Source: Paenibacillus barengoltzii NBRC 101215 (GTDB taxonomy: Bacteria; Bacillota; Bacilli; Paenibacillales; Paenibacillaceae). Taken from it: 50,591 nt of DNA. Numbering within the stretch: position 1 is the stretch's first letter; each line of letters opens with the position of its first letter. Below the pieces are notes generated by a model, which searched no databases, was not told the DNA's origin, and saw only the letters and a list, made by a program, of their open reading frames with translations. The stretch spans positions 1 to 50,591 of the forward strand of contig NZ_BILV01000049.1 in NCBI RefSeq assembly GCF_004000745.1, read 5' to 3'. A program made the position numbers and the translations under genes. Shown here piece by piece: positions 8,489 to 16,492 of the stretch.

Positions 8489-8514
8489 GTCCATTCCTCC
8501 TGATCTTTCGCTGA

Positions 8515-9135
8515 TCACATGATGGAGTAAATATTTAGCATATCATCGGAAAGCTCCATTAACGCATCCACCACTTCCGGATCAAACTGGGTCTCACGAT
8601 GTTGGTGCAGTTCCAGCTTGGCTTCAGCCATAGTCAGCTTCCGTTCCCGATAGTGCCGATCCGATGTCATCGAATCGAAGGCGTCAACCACCGCGCAGAT
8701 TCTCGCCTTATAGGGGATTTCCTTCCCCTTCAGCCCATCCGGATACCCGCGACCATCCCAACGCTCATGATGCCAGCGAACGATATCCGCAATGCCCGGC
8801 CCAAACGCAGGATCCACTTCTACCAGCTCTGCTCCGATAACCGGATGCAGCTTAATGATCCTCCACTGGGCTTCCGTCAGCGGCCCCCGTTGCTCAATGA
8901 TGGCACGAGGGATCATCGTCTTGCCGATGTCATGCATAAAGCAACCGCGGACCAGCATATCCTTCTCGGCTCCGGTGATCTTCAGCGGCTCGGCGATCTT
9001 CTCCGCCAGCATAGCAACCCGTATGCTATGATGATAGGTTTCCGGATGCCTGCGCACAAGCAGGTTAAACCACTTCACAGCTTCCGGGCTATAGTCCATA
9101 TACCAATCGTCGACGAACTCATTAAAAACAGTCAA
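8515..9135 (-). CDS. HD-GYP domain phosphodiesterase
   Basis: About 206 residues comprising almost only an HD-GYP domain. Metal-binding and signature residues are present: HHSIRVAMLAEKIA, HDIGK, HPVIGAELV, HHERWDGRGYPDGLKG and DAFDSMTSDRHYR. Such domains hydrolyse cyclic di-GMP in the cytoplasm. The start appears to be TTG at 9135 with AGGGGG nine bases upstream, as no ATG is available in frame nearby. No separate sensory domain is attached. The broken diguanylate cyclase gene lies 5 kb away. Confidence 0.88.
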   Translation of the reverse strand: MTVFNEFVDDWYMDYSPEAVKWFNLLVRRHPETYHHSIRVAMLAEKIAEPLKITGAEKDMLVRGCFMHDIGKTMIPRAIIEQRGPLTEAQWRIIKLHPVIGAELVEVDPAFGPGIADIVRWHHERWDGRGYPDGLKGKEIPYKARICAVVDAFDSMTSDRHYRERKLTMAEAKLELHQHRETQFDPEVVDALMELSDDMLNIYSIM

Positions 9136-9474
9136 CCGTTCTGCCCCCTAAAAAAACCTGTGTCGTCTTTCGTCTCTCCCGTGTCGGAGTCGACGTTCCT
9201 TATTTCCCGAAGAAAAAAAAGTTCTTTTGACTCATATTTTTTTGCTAAAAACCAGTTAATTTTTAACGCTTTCTACCCGATGATGATTCAGAGCAAACGG
9301 ATGAAAATCAGACCATGTCGTACAATAACAATTATGCGACAACCCTAGGTAAAAACTGGTCGAAATTTGGCAAGGTTTGTAATTAACCCTTGTTACATTA
9401 TAGGACAAAAGAGCGATTTTTGCATTATTTTCGACACAAAAAAATAGATAAATAGCACTAAAAAAATAGAAAAA
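9136..9474. other. Geneless AT-rich stretch containing one inverted-repeat site
   Basis: About 340 bases between the HD-GYP and recombinase genes. Apart from the left 30-bp recombination-type site (9313-9342) it holds A/T-rich sequence with A- and T-runs and no convincing frame. No clear terminator for the recombinase gene was found. Confidence 0.6.
9313..9342 (+). repeat. Left 30-bp inverted repeat of the recombinase element
   Basis: A 30-bp sequence that recurs perfectly, in inverted orientation, at 10474-10503. Inside it two 11-bp arms, TGTCGTACAAT (9316-9326) and ATTATGCGACA (9331-9341), are imperfect inverted copies (9 of 11 positions) separated by a 4-bp centre AACA. This is the architecture of a tyrosine-recombinase core site. 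Confidence 0.9.
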
Positions 9475-10440
9475 TCACATAAATTCCATCAAACTGTCCT
9501 GCACGAAGTCGGGAGCCGCCTTCTTTATTTGCTCGACGGTGTGCAGATAGCGCTGAGTTGTGTTGATATGAGAGTGCCCCAAGCTTTCCTGAACCTGCTG
9601 CAGCGAGGCGCCCTGCAGTAATGCCAGCGTCGCGTTGGTATGTCTTAACCAGTGGGGGGTCGGCTGCTTCTGAATTCCGCTCGCAATCCCTGCTTGTTTA
9701 ATGATTCGTTCGATTTGCCGCGGCGTAATCGCAAACAGCTTCAGCTCCGGATCCGGTTCCTGCCCATTTGCCAATCTGCGTGCATGCTCCTGGTACATGC
9801 TCCAGAGCTCGCGTGGAATTTTAACCTCGCGTGTTTTTCCCCGTTTTGCGTGGGATACAGTGAGCCAGATGGACGTCTCCAACATATCAGTATGAAAATC
9901 CTTCCACTTGATGCCGCATAGCTCCGACACGCGAAGGCCCAACAGCACCAGGGATAGGCCGATCAAGTAATTTCTCAGACTTTGGCGGCGCAGCGCTTCC
10001 AGCAGCTTGCCTACTTCGTTGCGAGTCAGATAATGTCTGCGGCTCGTTACGGCAATGGCCGGGATACGGACATTTTGCGCCGGATTATGATCGAAAAAGC
10101 CGATGCTGCTGTCGCTTCCCCATTTATAAAACGACTTCAGCGGTGCGATAAATGCAGCCACACTGGCTGGAGCAAGCGGTTTTTGGCCATCACGGTAGAA
10201 GCCCTTTGTGAGGTAGATTTTATAAGCTTCGATTTCCCTCCAAGTCACATCCCGAAAACGCATTCCCGAAAGGAATTGCCTGAATTGCTCTAGAGCCCTA
10301 AAATAGTTTCTACGGGTATTTGGCGCTTTGGCGCATGCCGTCAAGAACATTTGAATAATCTGTTCGTCCTGATAATCCTGTGTGACTGATAAATGGAACG
10401 GAAATTGTTGGGCTACAGCGGACAAATAATTAGTACCCAT
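9475..10440 (-). CDS. Tyrosine recombinase (phage integrase family)
   Basis: About 321 residues. An N-terminal SAM-like core-binding domain (ACAKAPNTRRNYFRALEQF) precedes the catalytic domain, where the family's R..H-x-x-R..H..Y residues are visible: LGLRVSELCGIKW, HWLRHTNATLALL, LGHSHINTTQRYLHT. The start MGTNYLSAVAQQF at 10440 has GGAGGT about 12 bases upstream; a longer frame starts at 10482 inside the flanking inverted repeat but lacks a ribosome site. The gene stands alone between two inverted 30-bp sites. It resembles XerC/D-like and small element recombinases, not large phage integrases. Confidence 0.92.
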   Translation of the reverse strand: MGTNYLSAVAQQFPFHLSVTQDYQDEQIIQMFLTACAKAPNTRRNYFRALEQFRQFLSGMRFRDVTWREIEAYKIYLTKGFYRDGQKPLAPASVAAFIAPLKSFYKWGSDSSIGFFDHNPAQNVRIPAIAVTSRRHYLTRNEVGKLLEALRRQSLRNYLIGLSLVLLGLRVSELCGIKWKDFHTDMLETSIWLTVSHAKRGKTREVKIPRELWSMYQEHARRLANGQEPDPELKLFAITPRQIERIIKQAGIASGIQKQPTPHWLRHTNATLALLQGASLQQVQESLGHSHINTTQRYLHTVEQIKKAAPDFVQDSLMEFM

Positions 10441-10473
10441 TTTATGTAACGGACCTCCTGTTGACTTTAATTT

Positions 10474-10503
10474 TTGTCGCATAATTGTTATTGTACGACA
10501 TGG
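10474..10503 (-). repeat. Right 30-bp inverted repeat of the recombinase element
   Basis: Exact reverse complement of 9313-9342; identity ends at both edges after 30 bases. Arms TGTCGCATAAT (10475-10485) and ATTGTACGACA (10490-10500) flank the centre TGTT. Confidence 0.9.
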
Positions 10504-10518
10504 CTTTGTTCGCTGTAA
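10490..10518 (-). promoter_or_regulatory. Promoter of the recombinase, overlapping its own site
   Basis: On the minus strand TTACAG (10518-10513), a 17-base spacer and TACAAT (10495-10490) form a good sigma-A promoter. The -10 box lies inside the right inverted repeat and the -35 box lies outside it, so an inversion would separate gene and -35 box. At the left site the equivalent -35 position reads CGGATG, which is poor. Confidence 0.55.
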
Positions 10519-10652
10519 GAATTAACCTTTTACAGGATGGACATTCTCTAGCAAAAAAACGAAGAAATCCCGTGGTAACCGCGGAATCCCACTTAGATAA
10601 CAGGTATAATGAGTACAAGGGTTTAACCTGTTTTTGGAAAGGGGCTGGTGAG

Positions 10653-11483
10653 ATGTCCAACATTCTTCTTCATGAATTACCGAAGGAAATCCAAATTCCG
10701 TTCATTGACGCCCATATTCATATAGACCTTTACGATGCAAATCTCCGCGACCGCCTGCTGCAAGAGCTGCCGGGCTGTGGAGTGGAGGCTGTGATTGCAG
10801 TTTCGATGCATTTAGATTCCTGCAAGTTGAACAACGCTTTGGCGGAGCGTTATCCGAACCTGGTACGCCCGGCATTCGGATTCCATCCCGAGCAGCCTAT
10901 CCCGGAAGATCGGGAAATCGATTACCTGCTGAATTGGATCAAGCAGCATGCCGGGGATATGATTGCCGTCGGTGAAGTCGGACTTCCTTATTACACGCGG
11001 CAAGAAGCACTGCAGCAAGGAAAGCCCTTTGAGCTTGAACCCTATGTAGATCTGCTGGAAAAGTTTGTGATGCTTGCCAAAGCATTAGACAAACCGATTG
11101 TACTGCATGCGGTATACGAAGATGCCGATCTTGCTTGCGATCTGCTGGAACGGCACGATGTGACGAAGGCACATTTCCACTGGTTCAAGGGGGCCGAAGC
11201 CACTGTGCGTCGTATGGCGGATCGCGGTTATGTGATCTCTTTTACGCCGGATATCGTCTACGAACCGGAGATCCAAGACCTTGCCCGGCGCTATCCGCCT
11301 GAGCAGGTGATGGCCGAGACGGACGGGCCTTGGCCGTTTGAAGGACCGTTTACCGGTCAGATCACCCATCCGCGCATGACACGCCATGTCGCGATGGCCT
11401 GGGCGAATCTGCTGGGCATTCCTCCAGAAGAAGCCGCAGCGAGGTTATACGAGAACACGCGACGCTTTTACGTAATATCATAA
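10653..11483 (+). CDS. TatD-family metal-dependent hydrolase
   Basis: About 276 residues of the amidohydrolase-like TIM barrel family that includes TatD. Metal ligands are visible in FIDAHIHIDLYD, VGEVGLPYY, KPIVLHAVYEDA, KAHFHWFKG and AETDGPWPF. TatD proteins act as metal-dependent DNases or related phosphoesterases in the cytoplasm. The start at 10653 has GGAAAGGGG upstream; the longer possible frame runs into the recombinase repeat and is not used. A TATAAT stands at 10605-10610. Single-gene unit ended by a bidirectional terminator. Confidence 0.88.
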   Translation: MSNILLHELPKEIQIPFIDAHIHIDLYDANLRDRLLQELPGCGVEAVIAVSMHLDSCKLNNALAERYPNLVRPAFGFHPEQPIPEDREIDYLLNWIKQHAGDMIAVGEVGLPYYTRQEALQQGKPFELEPYVDLLEKFVMLAKALDKPIVLHAVYEDADLACDLLERHDVTKAHFHWFKGAEATVRRMADRGYVISFTPDIVYEPEIQDLARRYPPEQVMAETDGPWPFEGPFTGQITHPRMTRHVAMAWANLLGIPPEEAAARLYENTRRFYVIS

Positions 11484-11488
11484 CGACG

Positions 11489-11531
11489 AAAAAAGCTGCC
11501 CCCGGTTGCAAACCGAATGGGACAGCTTTTT
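11489..11531. terminator. Bidirectional terminator between tatD-like and nitroreductase genes
   Basis: AAAAAGCTG...CCC-GGTT...AACC...GGG...CAGCTTTTT forms a hairpin with A-run on one side and T-run on the other; it serves the two convergent genes. Confidence 0.85.
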
Positions 11532-11541
11532 GCTGTTTGTA

Positions 11542-12285
11542 TTATTTCAAGGTAAAGCCGCGCTTCTCTAAAAATTCACGCATATGCAGCCGCGCCGGCT
11601 GCGCCAGCTTCTCGGCCATCAGCTTGGACCAAGGGGTATTCTTTGCCCCGCTGGTCCGTTCACGCAGATAGTTGGACATGACCTCGTCGTAAGCTGCCAC
11701 CTGTTCCTCTTGCCCGGCTGTATCATACTGGTTCCAGTGTAGAACTGCCGGCAGCGGAAGCCTTGGACGAAGCTCAGGGGTTTGATCCGGGTAACCAAGG
11801 CACATGCCAAATACGGGATACGACAAGTGCGGTAGGCCCAGAAGATCCGCCACATCCTCGCTATGGTTGCGGATACCGCCGATATATACGATGCCAAGGC
11901 CAAGCGATTCTGCGGCAATGGCGGTATTTTGAGCAGCCAGCGCCGTATCGACCGTCGCCACAATAAAGTTCTCTGTCGTACCTTCATACGTCGTTTCCGA
12001 AGGAATATGCCGCTCGGCGGCCCGCTTAAGTCTCGATAAATCTGCGCACCAGACCAGGAATACGGGACACTCCGCGACATAAGCCTGGTTGCCGCAAAGC
12101 TCGGCCAACTTCGTCTTCCGATCCGCATCCGTCACGGCAATCACGGTATAGGCTTGTACATTACTGGAACTGGAGGCCATTTGGCCTGCAGATACGATTT
12201 GCTCGACGACCTCCCGGGGCACCGGACGATCGCTGTATTTACGAATGGAACGATGCTCCAGCATCTTCGATATCGTCTCGTTCAT
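11542..12285 (-). CDS. nfrA: NfrA-type NADPH-dependent nitroreductase/FMN oxidoreductase
   Basis: A 247-residue flavoprotein. The family's N-terminal HRSIRKYSDRPVPREVVEQI, the FMN-binding AGQMASSSSNVQAYTVIAV, the ESLGLGIVYIGGIRN segment and the FGMCLGYPDQTPELRPRLP motif all match oxygen-insensitive NADPH nitroreductases such as NfrA of Bacillus. It reduces FMN or nitro/quinone compounds in the cytoplasm. It follows lysE on the same strand after 92 bases but has no obvious link to it. Confidence 0.92.
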   Translation of the reverse strand: MNETISKMLEHRSIRKYSDRPVPREVVEQIVSAGQMASSSSNVQAYTVIAVTDADRKTKLAELCGNQAYVAECPVFLVWCADLSRLKRAAERHIPSETTYEGTTENFIVATVDTALAAQNTAIAAESLGLGIVYIGGIRNHSEDVADLLGLPHLSYPVFGMCLGYPDQTPELRPRLPLPAVLHWNQYDTAGQEEQVAAYDEVMSNYLRERTSGAKNTPWSKLMAEKLAQPARLHMREFLEKRGFTLK

Positions 12286-12377
12286 CTCCTCACTCCTTTT
12301 CCTCGCTTGATGTCATTCCTAATTATGGAACTTCCACCAACGGGAAGCAAGCCCCCGAGTTCCATTCATACTGAGCT

Positions 12378-13019
12378 TCAAAGCGCCCCGCCGCCTGAAT
12401 TCAACTGATCAGCGATCACGGAACCGATCATATATAGTGCCAGTCCCCAAACGATCAACGCAGATAATCGGTTGATTCCCCGAAGCAGTTGACCTCCACG
12501 GTCCAGGCTTCCAAGCATTTTGCCAGCCCATGCTAATCCAAAAAACCATACCCACGATACCAGAATCGTAGCCAGCGTAAACGCCCCTTTCGCCCAGCCG
12601 GTATAATCCAGAGAGCTTGTCCCGATCACGCCAACCGTATCCAAAATCGCATGTGGATTCAAAAACGTCACCGACAAGGCAAACACCGCCTGCTGTTTAC
12701 CTGGCAGCCCAGATACCCCTGCGGAAGACGGCTTGGACACGTCCCGCCAGATCGTCCAACCAATATACAGCATAAAGACAGCGCCTGCAGCAAAGAGTAC
12801 GGTTTTCAGCCAAGTCCATGACAAGACCAACACCGAGACTCCCAACACCGCCAGCAAAATCAATATTGTATCGCCCAAAGCAGCGGTCAGAACAGCCGGT
12901 AACGCCCGGCGCAGCTTTCGTCCGGCAGCCCCCTGGTTAAATACAAATACATTCTGCACACCTAATGGCAGAATAAGCCCAAACGCCAAAAAGAACCCAT
13001 GAATCGCAGCACTAACCAT
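12378..13019 (-). CDS. LysE/ArgO-family amino acid exporter
   Basis: A 213-residue membrane protein with about six hydrophobic helices. The family signature is clear: GFFLAFGLILPLGVQNVFVFNQG at the N-terminus and VTFLNPHAILDTVGVIGTSS in the middle. Members export basic amino acids such as lysine or arginine. GAGGGGGAGAGAG precedes the ATG. It is divergent from a MocR-type regulator with a shared 175-bp control region, which suggests that the regulator controls its expression. Confidence 0.92.
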   Translation of the reverse strand: MVSAAIHGFFLAFGLILPLGVQNVFVFNQGAAGRKLRRALPAVLTAALGDTILILLAVLGVSVLVLSWTWLKTVLFAAGAVFMLYIGWTIWRDVSKPSSAGVSGLPGKQQAVFALSVTFLNPHAILDTVGVIGTSSLDYTGWAKGAFTLATILVSWVWFFGLAWAGKMLGSLDRGGQLLRGINRLSALIVWGLALYMIGSVIADQLNSGGGAL

Positions 13020-13062
13020 CTCTCTCCCCCTCTAATCTCTGTCTCTCCTTGTCATGAACCTT

Positions 13063-13132
13063 ATTGTACCTGCCCACTTCCAACTTGGCTCCATCCATTT
13101 GGATGGAACTGAAACCAACCAAACGATATAAT
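13063..13132. promoter_or_regulatory. Divergent lysE/mocR control region with palindromic operator
   Basis: A perfect 7-4-7 palindrome, TCCATCCATTTGGATGGA, lies at 13090-13107. On the plus strand TATAAT (13127-13132) places its -35 region over the right half of the palindrome; on the minus strand TACAAT (13068-13063) places its -35 region at the left edge. A regulator bound here could control both genes. Confidence 0.6.
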
Positions 13133-13193
13133 GGGAAAATAACACCGCTCGAGCAAGAAATCGACCATTCTGCAAAAGAGGGAGGTCTTCCAT

Positions 13194-14642
13194 ATGAATC
13201 CTTCGACTTGGCGCCCCAGCCGAAATTCGCCGATTCCGCTCCATCGCCAAATCATGGAGCATCTTCGTGACCGGATCGCCAGCGGCGAATGGCCGGTGGG
13301 GACGCGCATCCCGTCCCAACGGGAGCTGGCTGCGCGGTTTGGGGTTAACCGCAGCACAGTCGTCGCCGCGCTGGATGAACTAATCGCAGCCGGGCTGCTT
13401 CAAGGTGACCGGGGCGGCGGCACCCGCGTCGTTAACCACACGTGGGGCGTGCTAACAGCCTCCCCGCCTCCCGATTGGAACGAGTACGTCAGCTCCGGCG
13501 TGCAATACCCTAATCTACCTGCTGTGCAGGAGATTAACCGGGCCGAGTTCCAGCCTGGCATTTTGCGGCTGGGCACCGGCGAGATGGGCCCCGACCTGCT
13601 GCCGCAGGATGAGATGGCCGAACTGCTGGGACGGATGGCCGCCAAGGTCCCGTACCTGGGCTATGGTGAACCTAACGGGGATCTGCGGCTCCGGGAGGTC
13701 ATCGCTGCCCGGCTACGCCGTCAGGGCATCACCGTCTCGCCGGCCTCGCTGCTGATCGTCTCCGGCGCTTTGCAGGCGCTCCAGCTCATTTCCGTCGGCC
13801 TGCTCCCCCAGGGCTCAACGGTACTGACCGAACGACCGTCGTATCTGTATTCGGTGCCCGTGTTTCAGAGCGCCGGAATGAAGCTGCGCGGCGTGCCGAT
13901 GGATGAACATGGCCTGCGCGCCGACCTCGTTTCCGTGTACGCTAAGCAGTATGCGGGCGCATTGCTTTACACCATTCCGACTTTCCATAATCCGAGCGGA
14001 ACGGTGATGAGCGAGTCGCGGCGGCAGCTGCTGCTGGACGTCTGTGAGGCGGCCCGCTTGCCCCTCGTGGAAGACGATGTCTACCGCGAGTTATGGCTGG
14101 ACGCCCCGCCGCCCCTGCCGCTAAAGGCGCATGACACCAGCGGCAGCGTGCTGTATCTCGGCAGCTTGTCCAAATCCCTCAGCCCGGGCCTGCGGATTGG
14201 CTGGATTGCCGGGCCGCAGCCCGTCATCGAGCGGCTCGCGGACATCAAGATGCAAAGCGATTACGGCTCCAGCGCCCTCTCGCAACAGATGGCAGCAGAG
14301 TGGCTCGGGAGCGGCAACTACGACCGCCACCTTGAACGGCTGCGGGCGGCACTCCACCTGCGGCGAGAAGCGGCGGTGGACGCGCTGGAGCGGCATTTCC
14401 GCGATATCGCGGACTGGAAGGTGCCGCAGGGAGGGTTTTACATCTGGCTGAACCTACACAACTCCCCCTCCCCGCGCAAAATATTTGACGCCGCCCTAAA
14501 AGCCGGCCTCCTGGTCAACCCCGGCCACCTCTACGACCGCGCCTCCGGCAGCCACCTGCGCCTCTCCTACGCCTACGCCACCGCCGAGGAACTGAATGAA
14601 GGCATTGCCCGTCTGAGCCAAATCGTCCGCTCCTTGGATTAA
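13194..14642 (+). CDS. MocR-type GntR/aminotransferase regulator
   Basis: A 482-residue fusion of a GntR winged helix (residues about 12-80: PLHRQIMEHLRDRIASGEWP, TRIPSQRELAARFGVNRSTV) and a fold-type I aminotransferase domain (from about 110). The PLP lysine lies in LGSLSKSLSPGLRIGWIAG and the cofactor aspartate/tyrosine region in LVEDDVYRELW. MocR proteins sense an amino acid or vitamin B6 compound through PLP and regulate adjacent genes. AGGGAGG precedes the start. Its divergent position suggests control of the LysE exporter and of itself. Confidence 0.93.
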   Translation: MNPSTWRPSRNSPIPLHRQIMEHLRDRIASGEWPVGTRIPSQRELAARFGVNRSTVVAALDELIAAGLLQGDRGGGTRVVNHTWGVLTASPPPDWNEYVSSGVQYPNLPAVQEINRAEFQPGILRLGTGEMGPDLLPQDEMAELLGRMAAKVPYLGYGEPNGDLRLREVIAARLRRQGITVSPASLLIVSGALQALQLISVGLLPQGSTVLTERPSYLYSVPVFQSAGMKLRGVPMDEHGLRADLVSVYAKQYAGALLYTIPTFHNPSGTVMSESRRQLLLDVCEAARLPLVEDDVYRELWLDAPPPLPLKAHDTSGSVLYLGSLSKSLSPGLRIGWIAGPQPVIERLADIKMQSDYGSSALSQQMAAEWLGSGNYDRHLERLRAALHLRREAAVDALERHFRDIADWKVPQGGFYIWLNLHNSPSPRKIFDAALKAGLLVNPGHLYDRASGSHLRLSYAYATAEELNEGIARLSQIVRSLD

Positions 14643-14700
14643 GCCCGCCCATGGATTATCGCACTACGACATGGGCCCCTCAGACGGGTCACTCGTCCAC

Positions 14701-15192
14701 GCTTATCCCGTTCGGTCAATTGTGGTTCCACTTTCTTCACACATTATCCCATTTGGTCAGCGAACTTCCGCTTTCACACGCCCATCTTCTCAAATTTGCG
14801 GTTCCACTCCCTCAAACATGATCCCTTTTGATCAGTTGCGGTTCCTCGAGCCCACAAACTATCACGTTCAATTAGCTGTGCTCCAACTTCCTTTTTACAC
14901 ATTATCCCCTTTGATCAGTCACTTCCTCATTTTCACGTCTATTCCATTCAATTCGCCGCGGTACATCTTCCTCCACACATGATCCCGTTCGATCAGCGCC
15001 CCTCCTTCCCATGTCTATCCCATGCGATCAGTAACGGTTCCATATCCCCACCCTTCATCCCGTTTATTGAGTTGCGATTCAACTTCCTCCATACATGATC
15101 CCGTTCGATCAGCCGGCCCCACTTCATCCACGCACTATCCCATTCGGTCAGATACGGTTCCACTTCACCCACGCACTATCCCGTTCGGTCAG
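14701..15192 (+). repeat. Degenerate tandem array, about 13 copies of a 39-bp unit
   Basis: Units begin near 14701, 14741, 14780, 14818, 14857, 14899, 14935, 14978, 15012, 15050, 15092, 15131 and 15171, a mean step of about 39 bases. Each contains a version of CACATTATCCCnTTCGnTCAG followed, in the better copies, by GnTnCGGTTCCACTTC. Some copies are nearly identical (14978 and 15092; 15131 and 15171), others much decayed. The core is shared with copies elsewhere in the window. Confidence 0.85.
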
Positions 15193-15301
15193 CTGAGAGG
15201 CCGCCTCGCTTTTAACCCCATTCCCCTCCTCCTTTCCTTCCTTAAAAACACCATCCCCATCCCTATCCTCCTCATCATCCTTCTCACCGTTATCTCCTGA
15301 C

Positions 15302-15345
15302 CATCCTCATCCTCATTCTCATCCTCATTCTCATCCTCATTCTCA
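15302..15345 (+). repeat. 12-bp microsatellite
   Basis: ATCCTCATTCTC is repeated about three and a half times in tandem with near-perfect identity. It is pyrimidine-only apart from the A positions and has no coding context. Confidence 0.85.
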
Positions 15346-15489
15346 CTTTCTTCCCCATCCTCCATTCCTAACGCGCGCTACTCCCAGCGCGCGTTTCTGG
15401 CAGCACGACGGGCGGTCAGGCCACATGCTCCACTCCCATCCAAGCAATAATCGATTCATACCGTGTTCCTCCATCGATTTCTCGCCTAT

Positions 15490-15511
15490 CTGAGCGAAGG
15501 GGATAATCATG
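15490..15511 (-). repeat. Inverted copy of the GATTATCCC repeat
   Basis: On the minus strand it reads CATGATTATCCCCTTCGCTC followed by AG, matching the core GATTATCCCnTTnnnTCAG. It is opposite in orientation to the array 300 bases to its left. Confidence 0.75.
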
Positions 15512-15614
15512 TAAAGGACCCCGGCAGAGAATATCACCACAGCCTATTTACATTATTTTGCAAAAGTGATATCATATAAATATCAATTTAATATGTGAAG
15601 GAGTGTCACTTCAT

Positions 15615-16473
15615 ATGAAAGAAAAAGAAATTTCATGCCTAAACGGTTTTGTTGCCCTGTTGTTTATGTTCGGATTTATTGCATTGGGGGGGATTCCTCG
15701 TCACGTTAAGCGATGTCGTTCCTGTGGTCGGCGGTGTGCTCTCCTTCGTCATCGCCTTCGTGCTGTTAACCGGGCTGACGATCGTACAACCGAACCAAGC
15801 AGCCGTTATCACCTTTTTCGGGCGCTACCTGGGTGTAATCCGCAAGAGCGGCTTCTATCTAGCCGTCCCGTTCTCAACTCGCAAAAAAGTTTCGTTGCGT
15901 GTTCGTAACTTCAACAGCGCTAAGCTGAAAGTTAACGATGTCAAAGGGAACCCGATCGAAATCGCCACTGTCGTGGTGTTTTCGGTAGTCGACTCCGCTA
16001 AAGCGCTGTTTGAAGTGGATGAATACGAAACCTTTGTAGAAATTCAGAGCGAAGCTGCACTGCGCCACGTCGCCAGCAAATATCCGTACGATCAACTGGA
16101 CGACTCCGAAACTGGCTTCTCCCTGCGCGCCAATACGGAAGAGATTGCGCTGGAGCTCACCAGCGAATTGCAAAACCGTCTAGCCATCGCCGGGGTTAAA
16201 GTCATTGAGTCGCGCCTGACGCATCTGGCCTACTCGACCGAAATCGCAAGTGCGATGCTGCAACGTCAACAAGCCGAAGCGATCATCGCCGCCCGCGAGA
16301 AAATCGTTGACGGCGCCGTCACCATGGTTCAAATGGCAATTGAACGGCTGCAAGCCGGTCAAGTCGTCGAGCTGGATGACGAACGCAAAGCCGCTATGAT
16401 TAACAACCTGCTTGTCGCTGTCGTCTCCGACCGTTCCGCCCAGCCGGTCATCAATACTAGCACGTTGTATTAA
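15615..16473 (+). CDS. SPFH-domain membrane protein with a frameshift in a G7 tract
   Basis: The ribosome site AAGGAGTG and ATG 15615 open a frame reading MKEKEISCLNGFVALLFMFG, a first membrane segment that breaks off at the seven-G run 15686-15692. With six G the frame would continue into FLVTLSDVVPVVGGVLSFVI, a second membrane segment, and then the SPFH domain (NQAAVITFFGRYLGVIRKSGFYLAVPF) with a coiled C-terminal part. The joined protein would be about 285 residues. The downstream frame has an ATG at 15649 with no ribosome site. SPFH proteins scaffold membrane microdomains. The frameshift may be real, a slippage switch, or a sequencing error. Followed by a ribbon-helix-helix gene and an unknown gene in the same direction. 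Confidence 0.8.
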
Positions 16474-16492
16474 TTAGGGGCATCCATTCACG

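Larger units (their letters stand above)
9313..10503. mobile_element. Putative invertible segment carrying its own tyrosine recombinase
   Basis: About 1.19 kb comprising two perfect 30-bp inverted sites and a single tyrosine recombinase gene between them. Because the sites are inverted and carry an asymmetric 4-bp centre in matching inverted sense, recombination between them would flip the 1.13-kb interior. No cargo gene, tRNA target or phage gene is present. The repeats are seen directly; activity is inference. Confidence 0.65.
14643..15614. other. Geneless 970-bp repeat-rich stretch
   Basis: Strongly pyrimidine-rich on the plus strand. It contains a degenerate 39-bp tandem array (14701-15192), a 12-bp microsatellite (15302-15345) and an inverted copy of the same repeat core (15490-15511). 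Open frames here are products of the repeats and have no ribosome sites. A GAAGGAGTG ribosome site for the next gene closes the stretch. Confidence 0.8.

Noticed and set aside
9475..10440. Prophage or integrative element integrase
   Set aside because: No phage, conjugation or cargo genes and no tRNA end nearby; the flanking sites are inverted, which favours inversion over excision.
10446..10457. GTAACGGACCTC resembling the TAACGGAC repeat
   Set aside because: Only 12 bases match and they coincide with the recombinase ribosome-site region; the right half of the repeat is absent.
14701..15192. Possible CRISPR array
   Set aside because: Repeat copies differ too much, the period is about 39 bases with no separate unique spacers, and no cas gene is present.
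14671..15300. Frames of 103 and 92 codons in the repeat array
   Set aside because: Pro/Ser/Phe-rich translations of the pyrimidine-rich repeat without ribosome sites or family similarity.
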